Counted from the first letter of the stretch, positions 54,101 through 62,268 are shown. The stretch is 64,000 bases of DNA from Aquimarina acroporae (GCF_023195925.1 NZ_JALPRE010000015.1:62001-126000); one strand, 5' to 3'. Notes: a model not told the origin generated them from the letters alone. A program made the numbers and translations.

Positions 54101-57100
54101 GGTTGCTATAGGAAGCGCAAATAGCTTAGGGAACGGAGTTATTGATGACCATTTAGTCCCTACCGAGAAAATTGAAAATATTCAACTCTTGACTCCTAGA
54201 GATGAGGGAATTGAAGATTTTACAGGAATTGAAGATTTTAAAAGTCTGATTCGTTTTTGGATTGACGAAAATCCATTAACCAATACGAGTTTAGACCTCA
54301 CCAATAATACTTTATTAGAAAGTATCACTGCAGACGATACAAAATTGACAAGTATTGATATTACAGGATTAACCGTGTTAGAAAGTTTAGCCGTGGCAAA
54401 TAATAGTCTCACCAGTGTAGACATCTCAACCAATACGACTTTACGATTTTTGAATGTAGCAGATAATGATCTCACAAGCTTGGATATAAGTGCCAATGAT
54501 TTATCAAGTTTGACGGTTATGAACAATAATTTAGGGGCGATAGATATAAGGAATCAGGCTAATTTGACATCATTGTATTGCGAAAATATAGGTATTACTA
54601 CATTAGATATTCAAAACAATCCATTATTAGAAAATCTGGAATGTGGTAGTAATGCTTTAAGCACCCTCGATGTAACCCATCTTACCGATTTGTTTTACCT
54701 GTCTTTTAGTAATACCAGTATAAACGAAATAGATTTAAGTAACAACACCAACTTAAGTAGATTAGAGTGTGATAGTACACCACTTACGTATTTAGATTTA
54801 GTGAAACAGAACACTCTGGATAACTTATCTTGTAAAAATGCACAACTTACAGGCTTGAATTTAAGAAGCGGAAACAATGCCGATTTGGATAATATGGATG
54901 TTACCGGTAATCCAAGTTTAACGTGTATCGAGGTTGATGATCCATCTGCTGCAGTAATAGCAGGTTGGTTAAAAGATGCTACTGCTACTTATGCAGAGTT
55001 TTGTAGAATGACGTATGTGCCAGATGATGCTTTTGAAACGTTCTTAGAAAATCAAGGGTATGGTAATGGAGTAATTGATGATTATGTATATACCGCCTTA
55101 GTTGAAGTGTCTGAAGGATTTAATCTACACAATGGTTTGGTTGTAGACATGACTGGTATCGAAGATTTTAGGGATATGTGGTTCCTAGGATGTCGTAACA
55201 ATACTAATTTGACGAGTATAGATTTAAGTAATAATACGAAACTGAGTGTAATTACTTTAGCAAATAACAATTTAGCGAGTTTAGATCTATCCAATAATGT
55301 GCTTCTGGAACAAGTATACCTTGATGGAAATACCAATTTAGGAGATGTAGATATTTCTACACTTACTGCTTTAACCAATTTAAGTGTATCTAATACAGGG
55401 ATCAATTCCATAGATATTTCTAAGAATCCATTATTAAGACAACTAATCTTAAATGAGAATAATTTTACAGAGTTAGATATATCGGCTTATCCAAATATTT
55501 TACAATTACGCGTAGCAAATAACCAATTAACTTCCTTAAACGTAGCGAACGGAAATAACGATAATTTTACCTGGTTTGACGCACAAGGAAATCCTGATTT
55601 AACCTGTATTAAAGCTGATAAAGTAGTTCAGTTATATCCAGATATTTGGGAAAAAGATGATACGGCGAATTTTGCGATTTATTGTGACTTGACTTTTGTA
55701 CCTGATACTAATTTTGAAAATTATTTAGAAACACATGATGCTGATGGAAATGCAGTTGCTCTTGGTGATGCATCTAGTATGGGTAACGGAGTTGCAAATG
55801 ACAATCAGGTGTATACAGAAAAAATAAATACAGTAGTTGATTTAGATATAAGCAGTCTTGATATTTCAGATTTAACCGGTATTGAAGCCTTTGCTGCGCT
55901 GGAATCATTAAATGTTGATTATAACGATTTAACTTCGTTAGACCTAAGCAGTAATACCAACTTAAGAATTTTAGATGCTGCTGAAAATGATTTAACTGAA
56001 TTAGATTTATCGGTTATCCCAGCTTTAGAAGAAGTAGAATTACGATCTAATAATATAAGCACATTAACTGTAAATAATCCAAATCTAAAAAAACTTAGAG
56101 CAAGTAAAAATCCATACACATATTTAGACGTAACTAATTGTCCACAATTAGAAGAACTTTCGGTTACGCAAACATTATTAGTATCACTAGATGTTAGAAA
56201 TGGAAATAACAATCTAATGACTGATTTTAATGCTAGATTTAATGATGATTTGATATGTATTCAGGTAGATGACCCTACTGCACCATATTTAAGTAGTTGG
56301 GAAAAGGATGATACCGCAAGTTTTAATGACGATTGTGTAGCCCCTGTTATTACGTTAACCGGTGCTAATCCACAAGTTGTTGAGCTAGGTACGACTTATA
56401 CAGAATTAGGAGCTACTACAGATGATGGAAGTGCTGTATTGATCGATGCATCATCAGTAAATAGCAACCAACTTGGCCAGTACACCGTTACCTATAATGC
56501 AACAGACGCTTCCGGTAATATGGCTATAGAAGTTACTAGAACGGTGGACGTAGTAGATACGACTGCTCCTGTTATTACTTTAACCGGTGCTAACCCACAA
56601 ACCATAGAATTAGGTACGACCTATATAGAATTAGGAGCTACTACAGATGATGGCAGTGCTGTATTGATCGATGCATCATCTGTAAATACCAACCAATCGG
56701 GTCAGTACACAGTTACCTATAATGCAACTGATGCCTTAGGTAATACTGCCGTACAAGTAACCAGAACAATTGATGTAGTAGATACTACTGCTCCTGTAAT
56801 AACTTTAATCGGTGCCAATCCGCAAGAGATCGTATTAGGATCTGATTATACAGAGTTGGGAGCAACTACCAATGATGGTAGCGTGGTAAATATCGATACT
56901 TCAGATTTTATTGATGCGGTAGGTAGTTATATCATTAGGTATACAGCTAGCGATGCTTCAGGCAATGCTGCAATGGAGGTGACCAGAACGGTTAATGTTG
57001 TGAACAGTTGTCCTATCCTAAGTTTACCATCCAATAATTTCACGATTACAACGGCTAGTGAGACTTGTGTAGATAAAGATAATGGTATACTTACTATCGG

Positions 57101-57725
57101 TGCTGCTACTGCATTAGATTATCATACCACCATTAATGGAGAAGATTATAATTTTACGTCTTTACTTGCGATACATGATTTACCACCTGGTACTTATTCA
57201 GTATGTATAGGAGTAGAGGGTTTTAACGGTTGTGAACAATGTTTTGAGGTGGTTATTGAAGAAGCAGAATTACTATCTGGTGTTACTACTGTACAACGCG
57301 ATGTGGTTGGTACAAAGATGTTGGTAGAGCTTACTACAGGTACCGCACCATTTACGGCAGTGATCAATAATGAGGTAGTAGGTGAATTTGATAGCAAGAG
57401 TTTTGCTGTAGATGTTGTTCATGGAGATGTGTTGGAAGTTTCTTCTAGTGTAGATTGCGAAGGGAGCTTATCGAGCAAGGTGAGTTTATTCGATGAATTT
57501 AGAATAGCTCCGAATCCTACCAGAGGCGATGTTACGCTATCGGTTCCAGCAACGGCCGTTTCTGAGATGAAGATATCGATTTATAATTCGATAGGAGTAG
57601 TAGTTTCTTCTGGGGTGTATGCTGTAGATTCTAGTAGTGTAGTCTTGCCAATGACAAACTTACCACAAGGGATATATCTTATATCGATTGAAGGAGGAGT
57701 AACTTTTAAGGTGGTTAAACAATAA
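51144..57725 (+). CDS. giant LRR / DUF5011 protein 2, T9SS cargo
   Basis: 2193 residues. Signal peptide LFSFFSLFTFVLIAQ. Six leucine-rich modules (about 22-1730), each opening VPDDxFExYLETH or similar, with GNGIANDD-type acidic loops and a GIEDF cap, many LDVSxNxxL repeats, and a closing NGNN ... CIxVDD ... WxKDxTA segment. Three 75-residue DUF5011 Ig-like units follow (about 1732-1957). The end is a Cys-containing domain (ASETCVDKDNGI) and a T9SS tail (NPTRGDVTLSVP ... GIYLISIEGGVTFKVVKQ). Homologous to 44184-48428 but with three times as many modules and no receptor-L-like part. A very large surface protein. Confidence 0.93.
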   Translation: MKTKLLFSFFSLFTFVLIAQETYVPDDAFEAFLEANSMGNGIANDDMVFTSRIEGVTDLDISGLSISDATGIEDFIALQNLNCFNNALSNIDLSQNVALQILAIGRNNLNSLDLSQNTALTFVSCLRNQITSLNVSQNTMLESLYCSNNQLNNLDVTNNPALKILSCYSNSLESLDVTQNSLLEDLDCVDNDLTSLDVSQNTELLELQAYENELTSLDVSNNVKLVELFVESNQITSLDLSKNVLIEDVSCAFNQLTYLNLRNGNNTNFNNNDFDIRNNPGLTCVTVDDITYADANFTRKDVQTEFKLFCSETYVPDDNFEAYLETHNETGGVVSVGDPTSMGNGIANDDYVGTERIQNIITLNISNQGITNLAGLEGFASLEQLRAFDNIITSGSLDVTANTNLTEIYCSDMGLNTVNVSGLTKLQRLEFRNNNLSNIDVSSNSNLNYFNIDGNNFTTVDVSVNTSLSDLRIRDNVVFSTIDITNNTNLISLYLGGNSLRTLDVSNNTLLETISVGENQLTTIDVSGLGNLTDLFVEDMPMFTSLDVTSNANLEDIGVSNTGLSVLDVSTNTKLIEVYVNNTAIEVLDFSASPDIEYIECQNGQLTSLNLKNGNNSSDIELYATGNANLFCIQVDDPTASYLSGWEKDATASFSDDCNWTYVPDDRFEDYLETHDADNNNVAVGDPTSMGNGIANDNFVKTANIENVTDLFIGFQGVTDVTGLEDFSALEVVFLFNNVLTDTDLDLTANTNLKRIEASAMGLTSINITDLTALERLEVSRNDLTTIDLSTNTALKDLIISTNNLSGLDVSANVLLEDLQIHETTLSSIDISANVNLTRIIASLNQFTTLNIENNILLEDIRLSRNPLTSIDVSHLTNLEKLDLDETNVASVDVSNNVNVLDFSVTDNDDLNYVNVKNGNNSAITDFEVDGCPNLTCIEVDDSTAGYLTSWVKDVTASFAEFCRFTSIPDANFEAYLETHNEFGGSVAIGSANSLGNGVIDDHLVPTEKIENIQLLTPRDEGIEDFTGIEDFKSLIRFWIDENPLTNTSLDLTNNTLLESITADDTKLTSIDITGLTVLESLAVANNSLTSVDISTNTTLRFLNVADNDLTSLDISANDLSSLTVMNNNLGAIDIRNQANLTSLYCENIGITTLDIQNNPLLENLECGSNALSTLDVTHLTDLFYLSFSNTSINEIDLSNNTNLSRLECDSTPLTYLDLVKQNTLDNLSCKNAQLTGLNLRSGNNADLDNMDVTGNPSLTCIEVDDPSAAVIAGWLKDATATYAEFCRMTYVPDDAFETFLENQGYGNGVIDDYVYTALVEVSEGFNLHNGLVVDMTGIEDFRDMWFLGCRNNTNLTSIDLSNNTKLSVITLANNNLASLDLSNNVLLEQVYLDGNTNLGDVDISTLTALTNLSVSNTGINSIDISKNPLLRQLILNENNFTELDISAYPNILQLRVANNQLTSLNVANGNNDNFTWFDAQGNPDLTCIKADKVVQLYPDIWEKDDTANFAIYCDLTFVPDTNFENYLETHDADGNAVALGDASSMGNGVANDNQVYTEKINTVVDLDISSLDISDLTGIEAFAALESLNVDYNDLTSLDLSSNTNLRILDAAENDLTELDLSVIPALEEVELRSNNISTLTVNNPNLKKLRASKNPYTYLDVTNCPQLEELSVTQTLLVSLDVRNGNNNLMTDFNARFNDDLICIQVDDPTAPYLSSWEKDDTASFNDDCVAPVITLTGANPQVVELGTTYTELGATTDDGSAVLIDASSVNSNQLGQYTVTYNATDASGNMAIEVTRTVDVVDTTAPVITLTGANPQTIELGTTYIELGATTDDGSAVLIDASSVNTNQSGQYTVTYNATDALGNTAVQVTRTIDVVDTTAPVITLIGANPQEIVLGSDYTELGATTNDGSVVNIDTSDFIDAVGSYIIRYTASDASGNAAMEVTRTVNVVNSCPILSLPSNNFTITTASETCVDKDNGILTIGAATALDYHTTINGEDYNFTSLLAIHDLPPGTYSVCIGVEGFNGCEQCFEVVIEEAELLSGVTTVQRDVVGTKMLVELTTGTAPFTAVINNEVVGEFDSKSFAVDVVHGDVLEVSSSVDCEGSLSSKVSLFDEFRIAPNPTRGDVTLSVPATAVSEMKISIYNSIGVVVSSGVYAVDSSSVVLPMTNLPQGIYLISIEGGVTFKVVKQ
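56340..57014 (+). repeat. three 225-bp DUF5011 repeats
   Basis: Three consecutive 225-bp units inside the LRR gene, starting with CCTGTTATTAC or CCTGTAATAAC. The first two are nearly identical in DNA; the third has diverged. Each encodes one Ig-like DUF5011 domain. Confidence 0.85.
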
Positions 57726-57740
57726 AACAGGAGCAGAGCG

Positions 57741-58436
57741 ATGAAAACTATAAGATATTATATAGGATTAGTGATATTAGGATTAATGATTTCCTGTAGT
57801 GGCGATGATGATGGAGGCACTCCTTTTTTTACACAGAACAGTGCTCCTGCAGTTCCTGGTTTAGTATTTCCTACCAATAATTTGACCTGTACGAGTATTG
57901 CTTTAGAGTTTGTATGGGGTGTTGCTATTGATGTTGATGGAGATTCGGTTAGTTATGATATTGAAATATCAGAAGAGAGTGATTTTAGTACCATTGCATT
58001 TACAGCTACGACAACAACGACAGGTAAGGTATTTGATCTTGAGAAAGGGGTTACCTATTACTGGCGGGTAAAGGCCATAGATAGTGAAGGTAATGAGAGT
58101 GATTATTCGAGTACTCAATCTTTTTTTACAGAGCCTGAAGCGACGATAAATACACTTCCAGGAGTACCAGAGTTGGTGACTCCGGCCTTAGGGTCGAGGT
58201 TATCGGGGAGCCTGGTTACTCTTAGATGGAGTGCTACCGATAGTGATGACGATGCACTATCGTATGATCTGTACTTTGGAGATACAAATCCTCCAGTCTT
58301 GTTTGCTGAAAACATTGATGTAAATACCTTCGATGTATCGGTATCTCCGGGTACAGCTTATTACTGGCGAATTGTGGTGAAAGATATTCATCAAAGTGCA
58401 ACTATAGGTCAGGTATGGAATTTTAGAACAGAGTAA
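57741..58436 (+). CDS. FN3-like surface lipoprotein 2
   Basis: 231 residues. Lipoprotein signal ending LGLMISC, then the acidic SGDDDGG export patch, and two FN3-like domains (YYWRVKAIDSEGNESDYS; YYWRIVVKDIHQSAT). Paralogue of 48436-49134: 5' and 3' portions are almost identical in DNA, the middle is diverged. Fifteen bp behind LRR protein 2, in the same transcript. Confidence 0.9.
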   Translation: MKTIRYYIGLVILGLMISCSGDDDGGTPFFTQNSAPAVPGLVFPTNNLTCTSIALEFVWGVAIDVDGDSVSYDIEISEESDFSTIAFTATTTTTGKVFDLEKGVTYYWRVKAIDSEGNESDYSSTQSFFTEPEATINTLPGVPELVTPALGSRLSGSLVTLRWSATDSDDDALSYDLYFGDTNPPVLFAENIDVNTFDVSVSPGTAYYWRIVVKDIHQSATIGQVWNFRTE

Positions 58437-58453
58437 AATTTAAAGGTATAAAA

Positions 58454-58480
58454 CGATTACGGAGGTCAGGGGCCGTAACG
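58454..58480 (+). other. conserved 3' hairpin, copy 3
   Basis: Stem TTACGG / CCGTAA (58457-58462 / 58473-58478), loop AGGTCAGGGG, extended by CG/CG with one bulged A. Followed by ATTTTTCAAGA and the terminator, as in copy 2. Confidence 0.65.
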
Positions 58481-58491
58481 TATTTTTCAAG

Positions 58492-58517
58492 ACCCACTTG
58501 ATCTTCAAGTGGGTTTT
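58492..58517 (+). terminator. terminator of LRR cassette 2
   Basis: Perfect 10-bp stem ACCCACTTGA / TCAAGTGGGT with a TCT loop, then TTT. It ends 3 bp before the stop of the convergent oxidoreductase gene. Confidence 0.85.
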
Positions 58518-58520
58518 CGA

Positions 58521-59606
58521 TTATAAAGTAATGGTTTTATTAAGTTTTGCAGATTTGTAGATCGCTTCTACGATTTTAATATCTTTCATTCCTTCTTCTC
58601 CTGGCACCATAACCGGCTTATTTTGTATGATGGCTAGAGCATCATCATCCATTTGTTGTGCTTGTTGATTTTTAATAGGGATATTTAACAATTTACCATT
58701 GCTTGCTTTCCCTTGCACTCCGCCATACATCGAAAAAGGAGCTAAAGTATACCAACCTTTTTCACAATCTACATAGAGTTCATGCATAGATTTACCAACG
58801 CTGGTTTTTCCGTGAGCTATAGCCCCCGAAGGAAATTCTAATGTAAAGTGAGTAGTTTCGTCCGTTTCAGTAAAAATCTTTGGTCTGGTAGTCATTTGCT
58901 TTGCTGAAACCGTAATAGGCTCTTCTCCTGTAGTATATCTGGCAGCGTTAAGGGCATATACGCCTAAGTCATACATGGTGCCGCCTCCCAATTTTGAATT
59001 CAAACGCCAACTTCGTGCAGGATTTCCTACGTTATAACCAATTTCTGCTCTCAAAGTTTTTATCGCACCAAAAGGTTTTGTTGTTGCCCAATCTATTATA
59101 GTGCGAGTATTGGGTTCATGCTGCATACGGTAGCCTATAGAAAGTTTGACCTTATTCTTTTTACATGCCTCAATGATAGCTTTGCACTCAGCTTCTGTTT
59201 TTGCCATGGGTTTTTCGCACCATACATGTTTCCCGGTATTGGCAGCTTCAATAGCATAGGTAGCATGTAAACCCGTGGGTACAACAATGTAAATTACATC
59301 AATATCAGGGTTATTAGCGATACGATCTATGGTATCATAACTGTATACGTTTTTATCGGGGATATCATATCTTCTTTGCCACTTTGGTATCTTCCATGGG
59401 CTACCGGTAACAATTCCTGTGAGTTTACAATGTTTTGTGAGTTGTAAAGCTGGTGCGAGAATTGAAGTACTGTAATTCCCTAAACCAACCAAACAAACAC
59501 CAAGCTGTTTTTGATTCGTATTTGCAAATAAATTAGAATAGGGGAGTAGACTATACCCCATTGCTAGTCCAGTAGTGCGAATAAAGTCTCTTCTTTTTAA
59601 AGTCAT
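58521..59606 (-). CDS. Gfo/Idh/MocA family oxidoreductase with Tat-type signal
   Basis: 361 residues. N-terminal LKRRDFIRTTGLAMGYSLL resembles a Tat signal, so the enzyme may fold in the cytoplasm with its cofactor before export. Rossmann motif VCLVGLGNYSTSILAPALQL (NAD(P) binding), then GKHVWCEKPMAKTEAEC with the EKP motif typical of the family, and a C-terminal alpha/beta domain (GGTMYDLGVYALN). Probably acts on a sugar or sugar derivative. Single-gene unit. Confidence 0.93.
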   Translation of the reverse strand: MTLKRRDFIRTTGLAMGYSLLPYSNLFANTNQKQLGVCLVGLGNYSTSILAPALQLTKHCKLTGIVTGSPWKIPKWQRRYDIPDKNVYSYDTIDRIANNPDIDVIYIVVPTGLHATYAIEAANTGKHVWCEKPMAKTEAECKAIIEACKKNKVKLSIGYRMQHEPNTRTIIDWATTKPFGAIKTLRAEIGYNVGNPARSWRLNSKLGGGTMYDLGVYALNAARYTTGEEPITVSAKQMTTRPKIFTETDETTHFTLEFPSGAIAHGKTSVGKSMHELYVDCEKGWYTLAPFSMYGGVQGKASNGKLLNIPIKNQQAQQMDDDALAIIQNKPVMVPGEEGMKDIKIVEAIYKSAKLNKTITL

Positions 59607-59689
59607 GATAAAAAGATGTAATGGTGAGAATCCTTAAGGTACAATTTATTCTAAGACAACTATGTTGCGAGATTGTTAAATGGTAAGAA

Positions 59690-60055
59690 CTATAGCTCTA
59701 TATATTTTGAAACGGTTCTTTCACTTTCTACCTCTCCCGTATGTTTGGTACTTGCTTTTTCAAATAAAAGTACATGAACTTCTTCTCCTTCTTTGGTAGA
59801 AGGACAGTGTTCAACTCCTTTGGGTACTACAATAAGTTCACCAGGATTAACGGTTACTGTTTTATCTCTGAATTTCATGTGTAAAGTACCTTTAATCACC
59901 TGAAAAAGTTCATCTTCATCATCGTGTTTATGCCATATGAAATCTCCAGATAATTTGGCCAAATATACCTGATTATCATCTACCATAGCGATGCGATGAG
60001 GATGCCATTGCTTGTCAAATTTTGATAATTTCTCGTTGATATTAATTGCTTCCAT
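59690..60055 (-). CDS. cupin domain protein
   Basis: 121 residues from the ATG at 60055; the frame's first codon at 60061 is TTG. One cupin barrel: FIWHKHDDEDELFQVIKGTL (His/Glu metal ligands of motif 1) and VNPGELIVVPKGVEHCPS (motif 2 His). Function unassigned. It lies 14 bp after the thioesterase gene on the same strand, so probably an operon. Confidence 0.92.
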   Translation of the reverse strand: MEAININEKLSKFDKQWHPHRIAMVDDNQVYLAKLSGDFIWHKHDDEDELFQVIKGTLHMKFRDKTVTVNPGELIVVPKGVEHCPSTKEGEEVHVLLFEKASTKHTGEVESERTVSKYIEL

Positions 60056-60069
60056 AACCAATTTTACTA

Positions 60070-60462
60070 TTATAAAAACAAGGTACTTATTTCATCTGTG
60101 ATGCGGGTGGGTCTTAACGTTTCTTTATGCAATAGGCACCAGGTTGTTTTGGCCGAAACCAATACTTTGTTGGTTTTTTTATGAAGAATTTTGGTGTGCC
60201 TTTCACTTTTCACCCCTCTATGGTTATCGATCCAGGTTTGTAGAATAATTTCATCTTTTTCAAAGGCAGGATGATGATATTCTATATAATGATTTAGAAC
60301 TACCCAAACATAGGTGTTTCTAATGGCTGAATCGGTTTTTGTTTCCCAGTGTTTTTTAGCCACTTCTTGAACCCATTGAAGATACATTACGTTGTTTACG
60401 TGATTCATATCATCGATAGCAGAAGCGGGTACGGTAAGATGATGTTCAAAAATTTCTGGCAT
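60070..60462 (-). CDS. acyl-CoA thioesterase (4HBT hotdog)
   Basis: 130 residues. DDMNHVNNVMYLQWVQEVA is the 4HBT/YbgC-type helix with the catalytic Asp/Asn region; YIEYHHPAFEKDEIIL and SAKTTWCLLHKETLRP complete the hotdog fold. Cleaves acyl-CoA thioesters in the cytoplasm; chain-length preference unknown. Confidence 0.92.
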   Translation of the reverse strand: MPEIFEHHLTVPASAIDDMNHVNNVMYLQWVQEVAKKHWETKTDSAIRNTYVWVVLNHYIEYHHPAFEKDEIILQTWIDNHRGVKSERHTKILHKKTNKVLVSAKTTWCLLHKETLRPTRITDEISTLFL

Positions 60463-60585
60463 TAGTATCTAAGTTTGAATGTGAATAAGACGTGGTACTA
60501 AAAGTAAAAAAATAGAACCAAAAATGTGCGATAAAACCTTCTAATCTAAATAATAACTTAAAAAGGTTAAAATTGCTGTAGCCAA

Positions 60586-60607
60586 TTAAAATTAGTTCTA
60601 ATTTTAA
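60586..60607 (+). promoter_or_regulatory. perfect palindrome before the cysteine-rich peptide gene
   Basis: TTAAAATTAG-TT-CTAATTTTAA, two perfect 10-bp arms, 25 bp before the ATG at 60633. Likely an operator for a dimeric regulator; the regulator is not identifiable here. Confidence 0.5.
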
Positions 60608-60632
60608 GGTATTAACCAATATTATATTTTAC

Positions 60633-60827
60633 ATGAAAACAAATCTTTTGAACATCGAAGGGGTGGCTCAGCTCTCAAGAGCAAGCCAAGGTAAGATCAA
60701 GGGGCAAGCTTCTGGAGAAGATCTTTCATTATGCGGTTGCTCGTGTAGTGGGTCTGTAACAGGACCATTCTACTGCAGAAAGTACATTTCTTGTCCTCAT
60801 GTGTATACTTGTGAAGAAACTTTTTAA
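60633..60827 (+). CDS. orphan cysteine-rich peptide with bacteriocin-type leader
   Basis: 64 residues. N-terminus LNIEGVAQLSRASQGKIKG resembles the leader of double-glycine-type ribosomal peptides in Bacteroidota (LSR...QKxIxG pattern), though GG itself is replaced by KG. The remainder has six cysteines (SLCGCSCSGS ... FYCRKYISC ... TCEETF), so disulfide bonding or modification is possible. No dedicated transporter, peptidase or modifying enzyme is adjacent; processing would need to come from elsewhere. A palindrome lies upstream. Confidence 0.7.
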   Translation: MKTNLLNIEGVAQLSRASQGKIKGQASGEDLSLCGCSCSGSVTGPFYCRKYISCPHVYTCEETF

Positions 60828-60865
60828 GGAGTTTTAATACAAAATATACCGTGTAAAACCTGTTT

Positions 60866-60902
60866 TACTCAAGCCTGTCTATAGCTGTAGCAGGTTTGAG
60901 TA
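60866..60902. other. inverted repeat between peptide gene and mgtE
   Basis: TACTCAAGCCTG pairs with CAGGTTTGAGTA (one G-U) across a 13-nt loop; preceded by a smaller GTAAAAC/GTTTTAC hairpin. No clear T-run follows on either strand, so it may be an atypical terminator. Confidence 0.4.
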
Positions 60903-60918
60903 CATATCGGGATAGTAT

Positions 60919-62268
60919 TTAAAATCCAAGAATAATTTTGGCGATGTAGAAGAATAGAAAAATTCCAAAAATATCATTACTGGTAGTGATAAAAGGACCC
61001 GTAGCAATCGCAGGATCAATCCCTCTTTTATCTAGTACGATGGGTACAAAGGTTCCTATTAAAGCGGCAACAATAATAACACATAGCATAGACAATGCAA
61101 TAGTTAGACTAAAATCTAGTTCCATTCCTGTTATTGCACCAAATAGAATCACCAATATTCCCAGAGTGACACCACTTATAAGACTTAGGCTTATTTCTTT
61201 TACCAATCGATTAAACAAACTTCCTTTAACCACATCATTGGCCAAACCCTGTACAATAATAGCAGACGATTGTACTCCAACATTACCAGCCATAGCGGCA
61301 ATAAGAGGGGTGAAAAAAAACAGTTCTTTATATTTGGCAAGGGCCTCTTCAAACCCTTCCATAATGAATACACTTCCCAGCCCTCCAAAAAGACCGAGTA
61401 CTAACCAGGGTAATCTTGCTCTGGTAAGTTCCCAAACGCTATCGTCGGCTTCAACATCTTGCGAAATACCTGCTGCTAACTGGTAATCTTTCTCAGCTTC
61501 ATCTTTAATAAAATCTACGATATCATCAATAGTTACTCTTCCTACCAATACACCCTCGTGATCTATGACGGGAATAGCTTCTAAATCATATTTCTGCATG
61601 ATACGAGCCACCTCTTCTCCTTCGGTATCAACACTCACAAAATCTACTTTTGAAATGTAAACATCACTTATATGAGCTTTGGTTGGCGCGGTTAGTAAAT
61701 CTTTAAGTGAAAGTCGACCCTTTAACCTTTCTTCTTTGTCAACAACATATATAGAATGTACTCGAGTCACATTTTTGGCTTGTCTTCGCATTTCACGAAC
61801 ACATCCTGCCACGGTCCAGGTTTCTTTAACTTTTACCAATTCTTTGGCCATAAGTCCACCGGCTGTATCTTCTTCATAAGAAAGAAGTTCTTTAATATCC
61901 TCGGCATGTTTTTCATCTTCAATCTCTGCGATTACCTCTTCTGCCAATTCATTAGGTAATTCTGCTACCACATCGGCAGCGTCATCGGTGTCCATCTCTT
62001 CAAGCTCTTCAGCAATTTCTTTTGCTGACAGATTTTCAAGAATACGTTCCCTAAAATCTTCTTCAAGCTCCATTAAAGCTTCAGAAGTCTTCTCGCTATC
62101 TAATAATTTAATGAGATATGTGGCCTCAGATAAGTTAAGTTCACTTATAACCTCTGCGATATCTGCAAAGTGAACTTCATTAAGCATATTGTGTAATTGG
62201 TCATCACCTTCGGTTTCGATAAGGTGCTTTACCTGTACAATAAGCTCGTCTGAAATCTGAAACGGCAT
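60919..62268 (-). CDS. mgtE: magnesium transporter MgtE
   Basis: 449 residues from the ATG at 62268 (MPFQISDELIVQV); the frame extends to 62307. An acidic MgtE_N helical-repeat domain (about 1-120; EEMDTDDAADVVAELPNELA), two CBS domains (about 125-250) for Mg sensing, a linker helix and five membrane segments (for example FFFTPLIAAMAGNVGVQSSA with the pore GNxGxQ region). Mg2+ influx across the inner membrane, gated by cytoplasmic Mg. Directly downstream of rsmA. Confidence 0.96.
   Translation of the reverse strand: MPFQISDELIVQVKHLIETEGDDQLHNMLNEVHFADIAEVISELNLSEATYLIKLLDSEKTSEALMELEEDFRERILENLSAKEIAEELEEMDTDDAADVVAELPNELAEEVIAEIEDEKHAEDIKELLSYEEDTAGGLMAKELVKVKETWTVAGCVREMRRQAKNVTRVHSIYVVDKEERLKGRLSLKDLLTAPTKAHISDVYISKVDFVSVDTEGEEVARIMQKYDLEAIPVIDHEGVLVGRVTIDDIVDFIKDEAEKDYQLAAGISQDVEADDSVWELTRARLPWLVLGLFGGLGSVFIMEGFEEALAKYKELFFFTPLIAAMAGNVGVQSSAIIVQGLANDVVKGSLFNRLVKEISLSLISGVTLGILVILFGAITGMELDFSLTIALSMLCVIIVAALIGTFVPIVLDKRGIDPAIATGPFITTSNDIFGIFLFFYIAKIILGF

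Noticed and set aside
60986..61486. 166-codon plus-strand frame inside mgtE
   Set aside because: Lies opposite the membrane part of mgtE, no recognisable domain; a shadow of the real gene.
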